64,000 nt of DNA from Mesorhizobium sp. C432A (GTDB lineage Bacteria > Pseudomonadota > Alphaproteobacteria > Rhizobiales > Rhizobiaceae). The stretch spans positions 5,249,001 to 5,313,000 of the forward strand of contig NZ_CP100470.1 in NCBI RefSeq assembly GCF_030323145.1, in the 5' to 3' direction. A program made the translations under genes and the position numbers. Shown in pieces: positions 8,718 through 16,412 of this stretch (position 1 is the stretch's first letter; every line of letters starts with the position of its first letter). The notes below the pieces were generated by a model. It was not told the origin of the DNA, made no database searches, and saw only the letters and a program-made list of their open reading frames with translations.

Positions 8718-9020
8718 ATGCACGACGCGATGTTCTTCACCCCGGTTGCCGTTAGCGTTGGCGCCGGCCACAAACGCATGCTCGCCTCGCTGTTCGACAT
8801 GCATGATTTCCTGACCGAATTTCCGCCGTCACGCCGGCGCCTGAGCTATGGCGCGGCCGTGAGGGCTTGCGAGGCGGCGCGCGCCGGAGAAATCTCGACC
8901 GAGGCCGCACGCGATGCCCTGATCACCTTTGCGGTCACGGCAGGCATCCTCTGGCCCGCGGTCCAGCCGGCCGTCTCGGTCAAGCCGGTCGCACACGGTT
9001 ATGGCGGCTACGCCGTCTGA
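8718..9020 (+). CDS. DUF982 domain-containing protein
   Basis: 100 aa that fit DUF982 as a whole: an N-terminal strand with F-x-P-V, then GAGHKRMLASLFDMHDFLTEFP, Y-G-A-A-V-R-A-C-E-A-A-R-A-G and a helix in which E-A-A-R-D-A-L-I-T-F-A leads to AGI. The ATG at 8718 is chosen because it matches the usual family length; an in-frame upstream start overlaps the helicase gene. DUF982 proteins occur in many copies in Mesorhizobium and relatives and have no known function. Confidence 0.75.
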   Translation: MHDAMFFTPVAVSVGAGHKRMLASLFDMHDFLTEFPPSRRRLSYGAAVRACEAARAGEISTEAARDALITFAVTAGILWPAVQPAVSVKPVAHGYGGYAV

Positions 9021-9120
9021 GACGGCCGGGACCAGGCCTGCCCAGCAAAAAAGATCACTCGGACTTGCCGGCAGACGTCGAACGACAAACACGTCTTGGT
9101 GATCCCACCAAGCGTCCACT

Positions 9121-9417
9121 TCATCTTGGAGTAACTCGGCATTGGAAGCGTCTTGAGATAGTTTGATCACGAACCCAAGATCCATGGCCCATGCCGTATT
9201 TCTCAACCGCGATGTCGGCCTGTTCACTGTTCAAATGCAAACCGAAAGCCAAATTCACTCGGTGGCGTCTCCATTTGAAGAAAAGGCAGGGTTCGCGAGC
9301 CGTGAGTTGTGAAATCGGAATGCCACCAGGCCGCACAAAGCTGAACAGACGAACCAGCCATCGCGACCAGTTGTTATCGGCATGTGGAAAAGAATGAAAG
9401 CGCAAAGACTGCATCAT
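9121..9417 (-). CDS. Hypothetical protein, 98 aa, uncertain
   Basis: Opens MMQSLRFHSFPHADNNWSR and is rich in aromatic and basic residues (CLFFKWRRHRVN). GGAGGAGG lies at 9433-9440, close upstream, and would suit a TTG start at 9429 better than this ATG. GC content is visibly lower than in the neighbours. No family recognised. It could equally be the remains of a decayed or transferred gene. Confidence 0.3.
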   Translation of the reverse strand: MMQSLRFHSFPHADNNWSRWLVRLFSFVRPGGIPISQLTAREPCLFFKWRRHRVNLAFGLHLNSEQADIAVEKYGMGHGSWVRDQTISRRFQCRVTPR

Positions 9418-9457
9418 AGAGCCGGCCAAAAACTGCCTCCTCCGGTATCGATCGCGA

Positions 9458-9646
9458 CTAAATGGCTTTAACCTTGAATTCGTTCGCCAGGAAAGAAATC
9501 GCTTGTGGATAATCGGAACTGACGAGATCGATGTCTTCATCCTTTACAAGGTGCCGCGTCACGCATCCATACCTTGAGGCGAACTCGAGGAGTGAAAAAG
9601 GCCCCCGGCCTAGATGCCGTGTTAAAATTCCTTTGAGTTTTTGCAT
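9458..9646 (-). CDS. Hypothetical protein, 62 aa, uncertain
   Basis: Reads MQKLKGILTRHLGRG and later VKDEDIDLVSSDYPQAIS, a composition compatible with a small soluble protein. No good ribosome binding site precedes it. It lies 40 bases upstream of the 98-aa reading frame on the same strand, in the same lower-GC patch, so the two may be one decayed locus. No family recognised. Confidence 0.3.
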   Translation of the reverse strand: MQKLKGILTRHLGRGPFSLLEFASRYGCVTRHLVKDEDIDLVSSDYPQAISFLANEFKVKAI

Positions 9647-10189
9647 TGCTTGCCCATTTCTGAGATATTAACTGGCCTTTGAGACGTCAGACACAAATCC
9701 ATTATGGCTGATCAGGAAAATGAAAGGATGGAACAACGGAAACTCTACGGATTATTTGTTCTCTAAGTAATTGTCGTTCCAACAGTTTAGGCCGACTTCT
9801 GGATCACTGACTCATCCGATCTATGAGCAGTGGATAACGGTACAAGCCGCCGAGGCGGGTACCACGCGCGATAGCGAGCGACGCTGCAGCCACCGTTTCG
9901 CCATCGGGTTGATCCACACCTCGAAGCAGAAATGGACGGCCAACCCGCAAGCAGCGGCGGACGCAGCAAGCGAGGACTATTTTAGGTACATCTGAAGGCA
10001 TCATATCGATGCGGCAGGCCAACGGATCGCAGCGCCACCATTAGACCGAAACACTTGCGTTAAGGAACGAGGCCTGCTGCAGTCGACACCATGGAAGCTG
10101 ACGGCGCCGCTGCGTGTTCCAGGTCGCATTGCCGCGATCAGTTTGAAAAGCGCCTGCGCCCGACCGGAGCCTCGCCTGGCGCCCGCATT
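9647..10189. other. Intergenic region with no supported gene
   Basis: About 540 bases, lower in GC at its left end (9650-9790). Short open frames exist but have neither ribosome binding sites nor protein-like composition. No tRNA cloverleaf or clear terminator was seen. Confidence 0.5.
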
Positions 10190-10975
10190 TCAATGCAACG
10201 TCGGATCACCGGCCAGCAGGGCGCGCGGCCCGGTCGTTTCGAAACTGACCTGGTCGCGGCCGTTGGACTTGGCCTTGTAGAGGTGCCGGTCGGCCGTCAG
10301 GAACATGTCGGCATAGGTGGTGGGTCCGCTGAAGGCGACGCCACCGATGCTCACCGAGAGCGGACAGGGCCGTCCATCCGGGGCAAACTCGACCTCGCGG
10401 ATGCGCCGCCGGATCCCCTCGGCAACCAGCCAGGACTGCGACGGGTCGGCGCCAGGCAGGAAGATGGCGAACTCCTCGCCGCCGATGCGCCCGACGATGT
10501 CGGCGCCGCGCAGCTGGGCCTTGATCGTCTGCGCAATCAGCTTGAGCGCCTGATCGCCGCAATCGTGGCCCAATCGATCGTTGATGGTCTTGAAATGATC
10601 GGCGTCGACGATCAGCAGGGCGCCGGCATCGACGACGGCCTGGCTGCGCGCCTGTTCGAGATAGGCCTCGACCAGCATCGAAAACGCGCCGCGGTTGAAC
10701 ACCGCGGTCAGGCTGTCGGTCGCCGCGACGATGCTCAGATTCTTCTGGGCGATCGCCAGCTGGCGCATCTTGTACATCAGGAAAGAGAAGAACGATCCAC
10801 CCAGCACGAGCGGCAGCAACAGGTCGGTGAGCTGCGCCCAACGCAACGCTTCGGGCGACAGCGACGGAAAATTGTAGGAATCGACAAGGAAGGCCGCCGC
10901 GATACAGATCGCCGTGCCGACAACCGTGACTGCTATGACCCTGCCCAAGCTCGTGGGCGAAAGATCGACCCGCAT
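10190..10975 (-). CDS. GGDEF-domain diguanylate cyclase
   Basis: 261 aa. Two N-terminal membrane helices (VIAVTVVGTAICIAAAFLV and a second near residue 50) are followed by a complete GGDEF domain. ATDSLTAVFNRGAF opens the domain, DADHFKTINDRLGHDCGD supplies the metal and substrate part, and the active-site motif is GGEEF, a functional variant. The protein should make cyclic di-GMP at the inner membrane. An RxxD inhibitory site is not obvious before the motif. The ATG at 10975 is chosen for a GGGAG ribosome binding site; a GTG 14 codons upstream has none. Confidence 0.88.
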   Translation of the reverse strand: MRVDLSPTSLGRVIAVTVVGTAICIAAAFLVDSYNFPSLSPEALRWAQLTDLLLPLVLGGSFFSFLMYKMRQLAIAQKNLSIVAATDSLTAVFNRGAFSMLVEAYLEQARSQAVVDAGALLIVDADHFKTINDRLGHDCGDQALKLIAQTIKAQLRGADIVGRIGGEEFAIFLPGADPSQSWLVAEGIRRRIREVEFAPDGRPCPLSVSIGGVAFSGPTTYADMFLTADRHLYKAKSNGRDQVSFETTGPRALLAGDPTLH

Positions 10976-11225
10976 GCCATTTCTCCCACTGTGTTCGCCA
11001 TTTTGCAGCGGGAACACAAATGAAACCCTAAAATCTTACCTGCAATTCGAATGTGGTTAACCAGAACAATTCCAGGAAAGTGTGAGCAGCTTTCCCGGGA
11101 GAAGCGCGTGGGCGCTTTCCCTGAGAATTACCAAGACAAAGGGATAGCGCGTTTCACCGTTTCCGTTAAACGATAAAAAACTCCGGCAATCGAAAGGCGC
11201 GATCGGTTGCCTTGTGAGTGGCGAC

Positions 11226-11255
11226 AAAAAGCCCGCCACTTGCGCGGCGGGCTTT
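11226..11255 (-). terminator. Intrinsic terminator of the repeat-protein gene
   Basis: A 10-bp perfect stem (11228-11237 with 11246-11255) and a short loop, followed on the minus strand by a T run. It lies 114 bases beyond the stop of the collagen-like gene. Confidence 0.75.
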
Positions 11256-11368
11256 CCGACTGGCCGGAGGCTTCTCGTCAGCGCATGTCCCTCGGGAAGT
11301 CTGGGCCATGCGGTAGGAGAGTGCCGTAAAGCCTCACGGCTGGCTCGACACTCCCGGCGAAACCTGTC

Positions 11369-12019
11369 TCAGCGACGCGAGATCATAAGGCATAGCTGCC
11401 GCAGATCGCTGTCGTAGGTGCCCTCGCTGGCGAGCACATCGACGCAGCGCTTCTTCATACGTGTCAGCTGGCTGTTCGACATGCTGGCGACGATACCGGG
11501 TGTCCCAGGGGTGCCTGGTGTTCCAGGAGTTCCTGGAGTGCCGGGGGTACCGGGCGTGCCCGGCGTTCCGCCAATGCCGACGCCGACACCGACGTTGATG
11601 CCGCTGCCGACGTTGACGCCGACACCGGCATTGATACCTCCGCTGCCGCCGACCGTGGCCCCAACACCGGCATTGATGCCACCGGCTCCGCCGACCGTCG
11701 CGCCAGCGCCAGCCTTAATGCCGCTGCTACCGCCGACTGAGGCGCCGAGGCCTGCTGTAACGCCGCTATTGCCGCCGACCGTTGCGCCAGCACCCGCCTT
11801 GATACCGCCGCTGCCGCCAACCGAGGCGCCGGCACCGGCCTTGACCCCGCCGCTGCCGCCGATCGAAGCGCCAACACCGGCATTGATGCCGCCAGCACCG
11901 CCGATAGATGCGCCGACACCGACGCCAATTCCGCCGCCTGCATTCGCGGGAGCGGCAAAAATGACGATAATTGCACCCGCCGCCAGTGTTCTAGCGATTT
12001 TTTGAGTGATATTAACCAT
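11369..12019 (-). CDS. Secreted glycine-rich repeat protein with collagen-like (GTP)8 tract
   Basis: 216 aa. Residues 1-27 are a signal peptide ending APANA. Residues 34-131 are seven consecutive 14-residue repeats, consensus G(V/A)GA(S/T)(V/I)GG(S/A)GG(I/V)(K/N)A, then a partial eighth. Residues 152-175 are eight Gly-Thr-Pro-type triplets (TPG x 8), a collagen-like Gly-X-Y run. A 41-residue polar C-terminal part follows with Cys192 and Cys210, which could form a disulfide. AAGGAG lies 7 bases before the ATG. Codons differ from repeat to repeat, so the pattern is kept at protein level. It is probably exported to the periplasm or cell surface. No known family name fits and the role is unknown. 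Confidence 0.8.
   Translation of the reverse strand: MVNITQKIARTLAAGAIIVIFAAPANAGGGIGVGVGASIGGAGGINAGVGASIGGSGGVKAGAGASVGGSGGIKAGAGATVGGNSGVTAGLGASVGGSSGIKAGAGATVGGAGGINAGVGATVGGSGGINAGVGVNVGSGINVGVGVGIGGTPGTPGTPGTPGTPGTPGTPGTPGIVASMSNSQLTRMKKRCVDVLASEGTYDSDLRQLCLMISRR
11495..11566 (-). repeat. Nine-base repeat encoding (Thr-Pro-Gly)8
   Basis: Eight in-frame 9-base units with varied third codon positions. Each encodes Thr-Pro-Gly, giving a 24-residue collagen-like stretch. Confidence 0.9.
11627..11920 (-). repeat. 42-base repeat encoding seven 14-residue Gly-rich units
   Basis: Seven full 42-base units in one frame of the secreted repeat protein. The units are similar but not identical, with substitutions both between codons and in residues (Ala/Val, Ser/Thr, Lys/Asn). 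Confidence 0.9.
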
Positions 12020-12465
12020 GACACTCTCCTTGTTGCCGTTCTGCTTTGTGCATTGCAACATGCCAGCAAACCAAAGCAGACATATGCTTATGCACTCACA
12101 GCTACGCACGAGTCTTCCTTATAGTTTCTTTATTTTTTCCAAGAATAAGGATTGTAGTTCTCAAGGCGTGCACTGGTCTGCTAAAAAAAAATATGTTTTT
12201 GCTTCAATATTTAAACTTTGTTTAATTCTCTCGACAGAAATTCCACCGGAGTTGGAGCGGGTTGTGGCTGCGGCGGCCTGGAGCCGAAGGCCCACAAAAG
12301 GCGGGCCACTGACAGCCCAGCCATCTGGCCCAGTCACCGGGCAGCGTTGTGCCGACAGGGTCCTCAAACCCGGCTTGGATCCAGAGCTGGTGCCGGGCAT
12401 CGACGGCCGCGCAAATGCACCGGTTAACGCTCCCGTGCGTTTAAACGGGAAGCGCGGTCAGGAGA
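12020..12465. other. AT-rich intergenic region upstream of the repeat protein
   Basis: 12100-12240 is strikingly AT-rich for this genome, with runs such as a 9-A tract near 12183 and TTTAAACTTTGTTTAATT. It would hold the promoter and upstream control sites of the minus-strand repeat-protein gene. No gene is supported here. Confidence 0.55.
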
Positions 12466-12978
12466 TCAGGCGTAGGCGCGGCCTTCGTCGGTGCGTTGGA
12501 AAAACGCCAGGTCGAGCTGCACCGAAGGCCGGCCGAGAATGGTCAGGATGGTATGCGCCTGGCCGCGGTGATGGGTCTGGTGGTTGAAGACGTGTCCCAG
12601 CGCCGGCGCCAGCCGCTGCGAGACGGTGCGCATGTCGGAAACGGTCATGTAGGAGAAGCGGCCGGACAAAGCCTTTTCGGTCAAACCGCCGACCCAGTCG
12701 ACGATCCGCCTGTCCTCGGCCTCACGCGCCAGCTTTAGACCAGGCAATGCGCGGTGCAGGATGGCGTCGAGCTTCGTCGGCGCGTCACCCTCGCCGGTGA
12801 AGCGTTTCATCCAGATGCGGTCGGTGGCCAGCAGATGGTTGAGCGTGCCCATCATCGAGCCGAAAAATGCGCCGACATCGCGGTTGAACTCTTCTTCGTC
12901 AAGTGCGGCGACGGCATCGTAGATGCGGCCATTGGCCCATTGATTGTAGGCCGCGAACATCATGAAATGCTGTTTCAT
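12466..12978 (-). CDS. DinB family protein
   Basis: 170 aa four-helix-bundle protein. The opening (FMMFAAYNQWANGRIYDA) and the three-His pattern, NHLLATDRIW in helix 2 and HVFNHQTHHRGQAH in helix 4, are those of DinB/DUF664 putative metal-dependent enzymes, several of which are thiol-dependent transferases. The specific reaction is unknown. A second, distant DinB paralogue lies at 23051-23578. Confidence 0.9.
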   Translation of the reverse strand: MKQHFMMFAAYNQWANGRIYDAVAALDEEEFNRDVGAFFGSMMGTLNHLLATDRIWMKRFTGEGDAPTKLDAILHRALPGLKLAREAEDRRIVDWVGGLTEKALSGRFSYMTVSDMRTVSQRLAPALGHVFNHQTHHRGQAHTILTILGRPSVQLDLAFFQRTDEGRAYA

Positions 12979-13046
12979 CTTTTTCCCGCCGACGAGTTCC
13001 GCTTCAGCCGCAGGCGCCTAATTAGACCGCGAGGACGCAGCCGCCA

Positions 13047-13135
13047 ATGACCATTCTGTTCTATGAACTCGTCGGACACGACGCGACCCGTCCGCTCAAC
13101 CGGCATTGCTGGAAGGAGGCGGCGGCAGCAGCTTA

Positions 13136-13136
<1 letters not shown>
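13047..13136 (+). pseudogene. Glutathione S-transferase N-terminal stub
   Basis: The 29-residue frame begins MTILFYELVGHDATRP and continues NRHCWK, resembling the first beta strand and following loop of rhizobial GST-like proteins that begin FYELVG and have SPHCWRTRMAL. After HCWK it turns into an Ala run and stops at 13136, exactly where the heptamer palindrome begins. It looks like a gene truncated by rearrangement. The similarity is short, so this is a proposal. Confidence 0.4.
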
Positions 13137-13219
<83 letters not shown>

Positions 13220-13240
13220 CACACAAGTCTCCTGATCGCC

Positions 13241-13876
13241 ATGCCACCACCCCCCGATTTCACCGATGATTTTCGCGCCGGGCTGGTCACGCTGCTGCGC
13301 TGGCGCCGGGATGTGCGGCGCTTCGAGCGGACGGCTTTGCCCGAGGATACGCTGGAGCGGCTGCTGGAGCTTGCCAGCGTCGCGCCGTCCGTCGGTCTCA
13401 GCCAGCCGTGGCGCTTCGTGGTGGTCGAGAGCGCCGAGCGGCGGGGCGCGGTGAGAGACTGTTTCGAGCGCTGCAATGCCGAGGCGCTGGCATGCTTTTC
13501 GGGCGAGCGCGCCGCTCTCTATGCCCGGCTGAAGCTCGCCGGTCTCAATGAAGCGCCCTGCCAGTTCGCGGTTTTCGCCGACCGCACGACGCAACAGGGC
13601 CACGGGCTCGGCCGCATGACCATGCCGGCGACCATCGACTATTCGGCCGTCATGGCGGTGCACACACTGTGGCTGGCGGCGCGGGCGGAAGGCATCGGCA
13701 TGGGCTGGGTGTCGATCCTCGACGCCGCCGAGATGGCCGCAATCCTGGACACCCCGCCTGAGTGGACGCTGATCGGCTATTTCTGCCTCGGCTATCCCAG
13801 CGAGGAGCATGAGATGCCGACGCTGGAGCGCGAGGGCTGGGAGCGCCGGCGGCCGCCCGTTGTTATCAGGCGGTAG
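13241..13876 (+). CDS. bluB: 5,6-dimethylbenzimidazole synthase
   Basis: 211 aa nitroreductase-fold flavoenzyme. BluB converts reduced FMN and oxygen into 5,6-dimethylbenzimidazole, the lower ligand of vitamin B12. Recognition features: RWRRDVRRFERTALPED near the N-terminus, ASVAPSVGLSQPWRFVVVES (FMN-binding), GLGRMTMPATIDYSAVMAVHTLWLAARAEG in outline, and GMGWVSILD followed by the C-terminal GYFCLGYP. The length is typical. The ATG at 13241 starts 21 bases after the palindromic repeat and has no strong ribosome binding site. No other cobalamin gene is adjacent and I saw no cobalamin riboswitch upstream. Confidence 0.92.
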   Translation: MPPPPDFTDDFRAGLVTLLRWRRDVRRFERTALPEDTLERLLELASVAPSVGLSQPWRFVVVESAERRGAVRDCFERCNAEALACFSGERAALYARLKLAGLNEAPCQFAVFADRTTQQGHGLGRMTMPATIDYSAVMAVHTLWLAARAEGIGMGWVSILDAAEMAAILDTPPEWTLIGYFCLGYPSEEHEMPTLEREGWERRRPPVVIRR

Positions 13877-13888
13877 TGATACTGACAG

Positions 13889-14113
13889 TCACTTCGCGCC
13901 CTCTTTGCCGACCAGCTTGACGCAGATCGGGTCGCCCTTCGGCATCAGCGTGCATTGCCATTCGGGGCCGAAGCCGAAGTTCGTATCTGTGCGGAGTCCC
14001 GGAAAGAGCAGCATAACAAGGCCCACGGCAGCAAAAATGCCGATAATCAATAGGCTCCCTTTTATGTCGCCCGGCCTGAGGTGGTGGTAGGGCCAGCGCG
14101 TCCCGTCAAACAT
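13889..14113 (-). CDS. Small hypothetical inner-membrane protein, 74 aa
   Basis: Starts MFDGTRWPYHHLRPGDIKG, has one hydrophobic helix (SLLIIGIFAAVGLVMLLFPG) and a periplasmic-type tail with two Cys (Cys at about 53 and 63). An alternative ATG six codons upstream is possible. It converges on bluB with 12 bases between stops. No family recognised. Confidence 0.6.
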   Translation of the reverse strand: MFDGTRWPYHHLRPGDIKGSLLIIGIFAAVGLVMLLFPGLRTDTNFGFGPEWQCTLMPKGDPICVKLVGKEGAK

Positions 14114-14265
14114 GGTCCGATGTCTTTCCATTCCGCTGGTTTCCCTTCGAAACCGTGCGTGCCTGCGCAATCGCCATTTTCCCGCAAAGCCTTGCCTTTG
14201 ACCACAGCGTTGCGAACGGCCATGCGGGCGGTCGCGGTCGAATAACGCTGCCGGGGCGCCTCCCC

Positions 14266-14294
14266 TTGGCAATGGGCCGGGCGGCTTGTATAGA
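14266..14294 (+). promoter_or_regulatory. Sigma-70-type promoter of ndk
   Basis: TTGGCA at 14266-14271 and TATAGA at 14289-14294, separated by exactly 17 bases, about 58 bases before the ndk start codon. Confidence 0.55.
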
Positions 14295-14351
14295 GCCCGC
14301 CACTCCACATTCCGATCTCAAGACTTTCCATCTCAAGACAAGGACGACCCC

Positions 14352-14774
14352 ATGGCGCTCGAACGCACCTTTTCCATGATCAAGCCGGACGCGACCCGGC
14401 GCAATCTTACCGGCGCCATCACCAAGATGCTGGAAGAGGCCGGCCTGCGCGTCGTCGCCTCACGTCGCGTGTGGATGAGCCGCCGCGAGGCCGAAGGCTT
14501 TTACGCCGTCCACAAGGATCGTCCGTTCTTCGGCGAACTGGTGGAATTCATGTCATCGGCGCCGACCATCGTGCAAGTTCTGGAAGGCGAAAACGCCATT
14601 GCCAGGAACCGCGAAGTGATGGGCGCGACCAACCCCGCCAACGCCGCCGAAGGAACCATCCGCAAGGTCCACGCGCTGTCGATCGGCGAGAATTCCGTGC
14701 ACGGCTCCGACGCGCCGGAAACCGCCGCGCAGGAGATCAAGTACTGGTTCTCCGACACCGAGATCGTCGGCTGA
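14352..14774 (+). CDS. ndk: Nucleoside diphosphate kinase
   Basis: 140 aa, the standard bacterial length. It transfers the gamma phosphate of ATP to nucleoside diphosphates through a phospho-His. The signature is [16 protein letters not shown] near residues 112-127, where the His before GSD is the nucleophile. The N-terminus [17 protein letters not shown] is typical. It has its own promoter-like sequence upstream and a strong terminator 21 bases after the stop, so it is probably monocistronic. Confidence 0.97.
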   Translation: MALERTFSMIKPDATRRNLTGAITKMLEEAGLRVVASRRVWMSRREAEGFYAVHKDRPFFGELVEFMSSAPTIVQVLEGENAIARNREVMGATNPANAAEGTIRKVHALSIGENSVHGSDAPETAAQEIKYWFSDTEIVG

Positions 14775-14794
14775 GCCGACCATCAGCTTTGAAT

Positions 14795-14823
14795 AAAAAG
14801 GCCGGCTCATTGCCGGCCTTTTT
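14795..14823. terminator. Bidirectional intrinsic terminator
   Basis: A 12-bp perfect stem (14795-14806 with 14812-14823) with A and T runs on both flanks. It serves ndk on the plus strand and the YbaY/META gene on the minus strand. Confidence 0.9.
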
Positions 14824-14838
14824 CGTTGCTGCCCGTGA

Positions 14839-15606
14839 TCAACTCGCTGCGTTGAATCGCAAAATGTCGCGGCCGTCTTTGTCGGCGATGATCAGCTTGC
14901 CGCCATCGACACGGTATGACGCCGCCTTGGCGAGCGCCTCGAACATGGCCTTTTCCTCGGCCATGATCTCCGGCGCGCAGGCCTTGTAGGTCGAGCCGAT
15001 GTCGCTGATGACGATGGTCTCGCCATCGACTTTGGCGGTGGCGAAATAGGCGTTGCACGGGCCGCTGCCGCCCGCCTTGCCGGCTTCGCTGACCCGGAAC
15101 GTCGCCTGCGGCTCCGAAATCACGCCGATACCGTCGATATATTCGACTAGCCAGCTCTGGCCGAACAGCGAGGCCGAGGTCGGCTTGTCGCTCGGCGCCA
15201 CCATTTTCAGCACAATGGCGTGCGGCGCCTCGCTGAGCGGATCGACCTGATAGCGCGAGTCCGTGACGAACAGCAGCTTGTCGTCGGCGGTGATGCGCGC
15301 CTGCAGCGCATAGGTCATGTTGGGCCGGATCACCGTTGGATCGAAGCTGATCTCGAACTTGATCGGCACCTGGCCGGCCGGCGCTACCTTGCGCTCGCCG
15401 ACAATGGCGGCCGGCGCATCGGCCAGCGATACATCGGCAAGTTGAACCGACAGCACGGCGTTGGGCGGCAGCGCGATGCGCTCGCGATACATCACCTCGC
15501 CCTTCAGGGTTTTCTCGGCGGCGACGGAAGGCTCGGGAACGGCCAGAACGCCGATAACCAGCGGCACAAAACCGAAGACGAAGAATTCGGCGATCCTGTC
15601 CAGCAT
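14839..15606 (-). CDS. Exported YbaY-like plus META domain protein
   Basis: 255 aa. The signal peptide (MLDRIAEFFVFGFVPLVIG..., cleaved near SVAA) is followed by a YbaY-type domain (TLKGEVMYRERIALPPNAVLS, then LADVSLADAPA), which is a small beta-barrel often found in lipoproteins. The second half is a META/HslJ domain (SWLVEYIDGIGV, FRVSEAGKAGGSGPCNAY). META domains occur in heat-shock and resistance proteins of unknown mechanism. The start at 15606 is chosen for AAGGGAG about 8 bases upstream; twelve further codons upstream are probably not translated. It has no lipobox Cys after the signal, so it is likely a soluble periplasmic protein. Confidence 0.8.
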   Translation of the reverse strand: MLDRIAEFFVFGFVPLVIGVLAVPEPSVAAEKTLKGEVMYRERIALPPNAVLSVQLADVSLADAPAAIVGERKVAPAGQVPIKFEISFDPTVIRPNMTYALQARITADDKLLFVTDSRYQVDPLSEAPHAIVLKMVAPSDKPTSASLFGQSWLVEYIDGIGVISEPQATFRVSEAGKAGGSGPCNAYFATAKVDGETIVISDIGSTYKACAPEIMAEEKAMFEALAKAASYRVDGGKLIIADKDGRDILRFNAAS

Positions 15607-15675
15607 GCCCTTGCTCCCTTTTTGCCGATGCGATTTGGCCAAGGGAATGCGGTCAATACATGGCTGCGCCGAGAT

Positions 15676-16149
15676 TTATTCGGGCCGCGCCTTCCAGCGC
15701 GCCGCAGCCTGGTCGTCGGCGTCCTTGGCCTCGACCCAGCCGCCATCGGTGCCGTCCACGCGGTGCTCCTTCTTCCAGAAGGGTGCACGCGATTTCAGGA
15801 AATCCATCAGGAAATTGGCCGCTTCGAACGCCGCCTGCCGGTGCGAGGACGCCGCCACCACCAGCACGATGTTTTCGCCCGATGCGATCTTGCCGTGGCG
15901 ATGGATGACGGTCAGGCCTTGCAACGGCCAGCGCTGAAGCGCCTCGCCGGCGATCCGGCTGATTTCGGCCTCGGCCATGCCTGGATAGTGCTCGAGTTCC
16001 AGCGCCGACAGCTGGCCCTGCTCGTCGCGGCAAAGTCCTGAGAAGGACACCACGGCGCCGATGTCGGCGCGACCCCCGGTCAGTTTCGCGATCTCGGCGG
16101 CAACGTCGAAATCGTCGCGCTGGATGCGCACCGTCGGCGCGCCGGACAT
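15676..16149 (-). CDS. moaE: Molybdopterin synthase catalytic subunit
   Basis: 157 aa. With MoaD it inserts sulfur into precursor Z to make molybdopterin. Motifs: GAVVSFSGLCRDEQG near residue 35, LELEHYPGMAE, the RHG segment VIHRHGKIASGE, and HRQAAFEAANFLMDFLKSRAPFWKKE, which contains the catalytic Lys pair. It is preceded by moaD with 4 bases between genes. It is the last gene of the uvrC-pgsA-moaD-moaE run. Confidence 0.95.
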   Translation of the reverse strand: MSGAPTVRIQRDDFDVAAEIAKLTGGRADIGAVVSFSGLCRDEQGQLSALELEHYPGMAEAEISRIAGEALQRWPLQGLTVIHRHGKIASGENIVLVVAASSHRQAAFEAANFLMDFLKSRAPFWKKEHRVDGTDGGWVEAKDADDQAAARWKARPE

Positions 16150-16153
16150 GGTG

Positions 16154-16411
16154 TCAGCCCCCGGTCATCGGCGGAAACAGCGCGATCTCGCGCGCGCCGG
16201 CTATCTTCTCGCGATGCTCGACATGTTCCTGGTTGATGGCGACGCGGATCACATCAGGATATTGCAGCGCGTGCTCATATTCCTCGCCACGCGATTTCAG
16301 CCAGCGCAGGAGGTCGGCCACCGTCTCGATACCGGCGGGCAGTTCGACATCCTCTTCCGGCTTGCCGATCCGTTCGCGCACCCAGGCGAAATAAATGAGC
16401 CGGGTGATCAT
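16154..16411 (-). CDS. moaD: Molybdopterin synthase sulfur carrier subunit
   Basis: 85 aa ubiquitin-like protein that ends in the diagnostic Gly-Gly (ALFPPMTGG), which is thiocarboxylated and docks into MoaE. The N-terminal strand reads ITRLIYFAWVRERIGKPEE. The stop of pgsA is 2 bases before its ATG and moaE follows after 4, so the three are clearly one operon. Confidence 0.95.
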   Translation of the reverse strand: MITRLIYFAWVRERIGKPEEDVELPAGIETVADLLRWLKSRGEEYEHALQYPDVIRVAINQEHVEHREKIAGAREIALFPPMTGG

Positions 16412-16412
16412 C

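Noticed and set aside
9771..9995. 74-codon plus-strand frame
   Set aside because: TTG start, no ribosome binding site and no protein-like pattern.
10091..11023. 310-codon plus-strand frame
   Set aside because: Antisense to the GGDEF gene.
11418..12005. Plus-strand frame with Pro-Gly-Val and Pro-rich repeats
   Set aside because: It mirrors the repeats of the secreted Gly-rich protein; the minus strand has the signal peptide, ribosome binding site and terminator.
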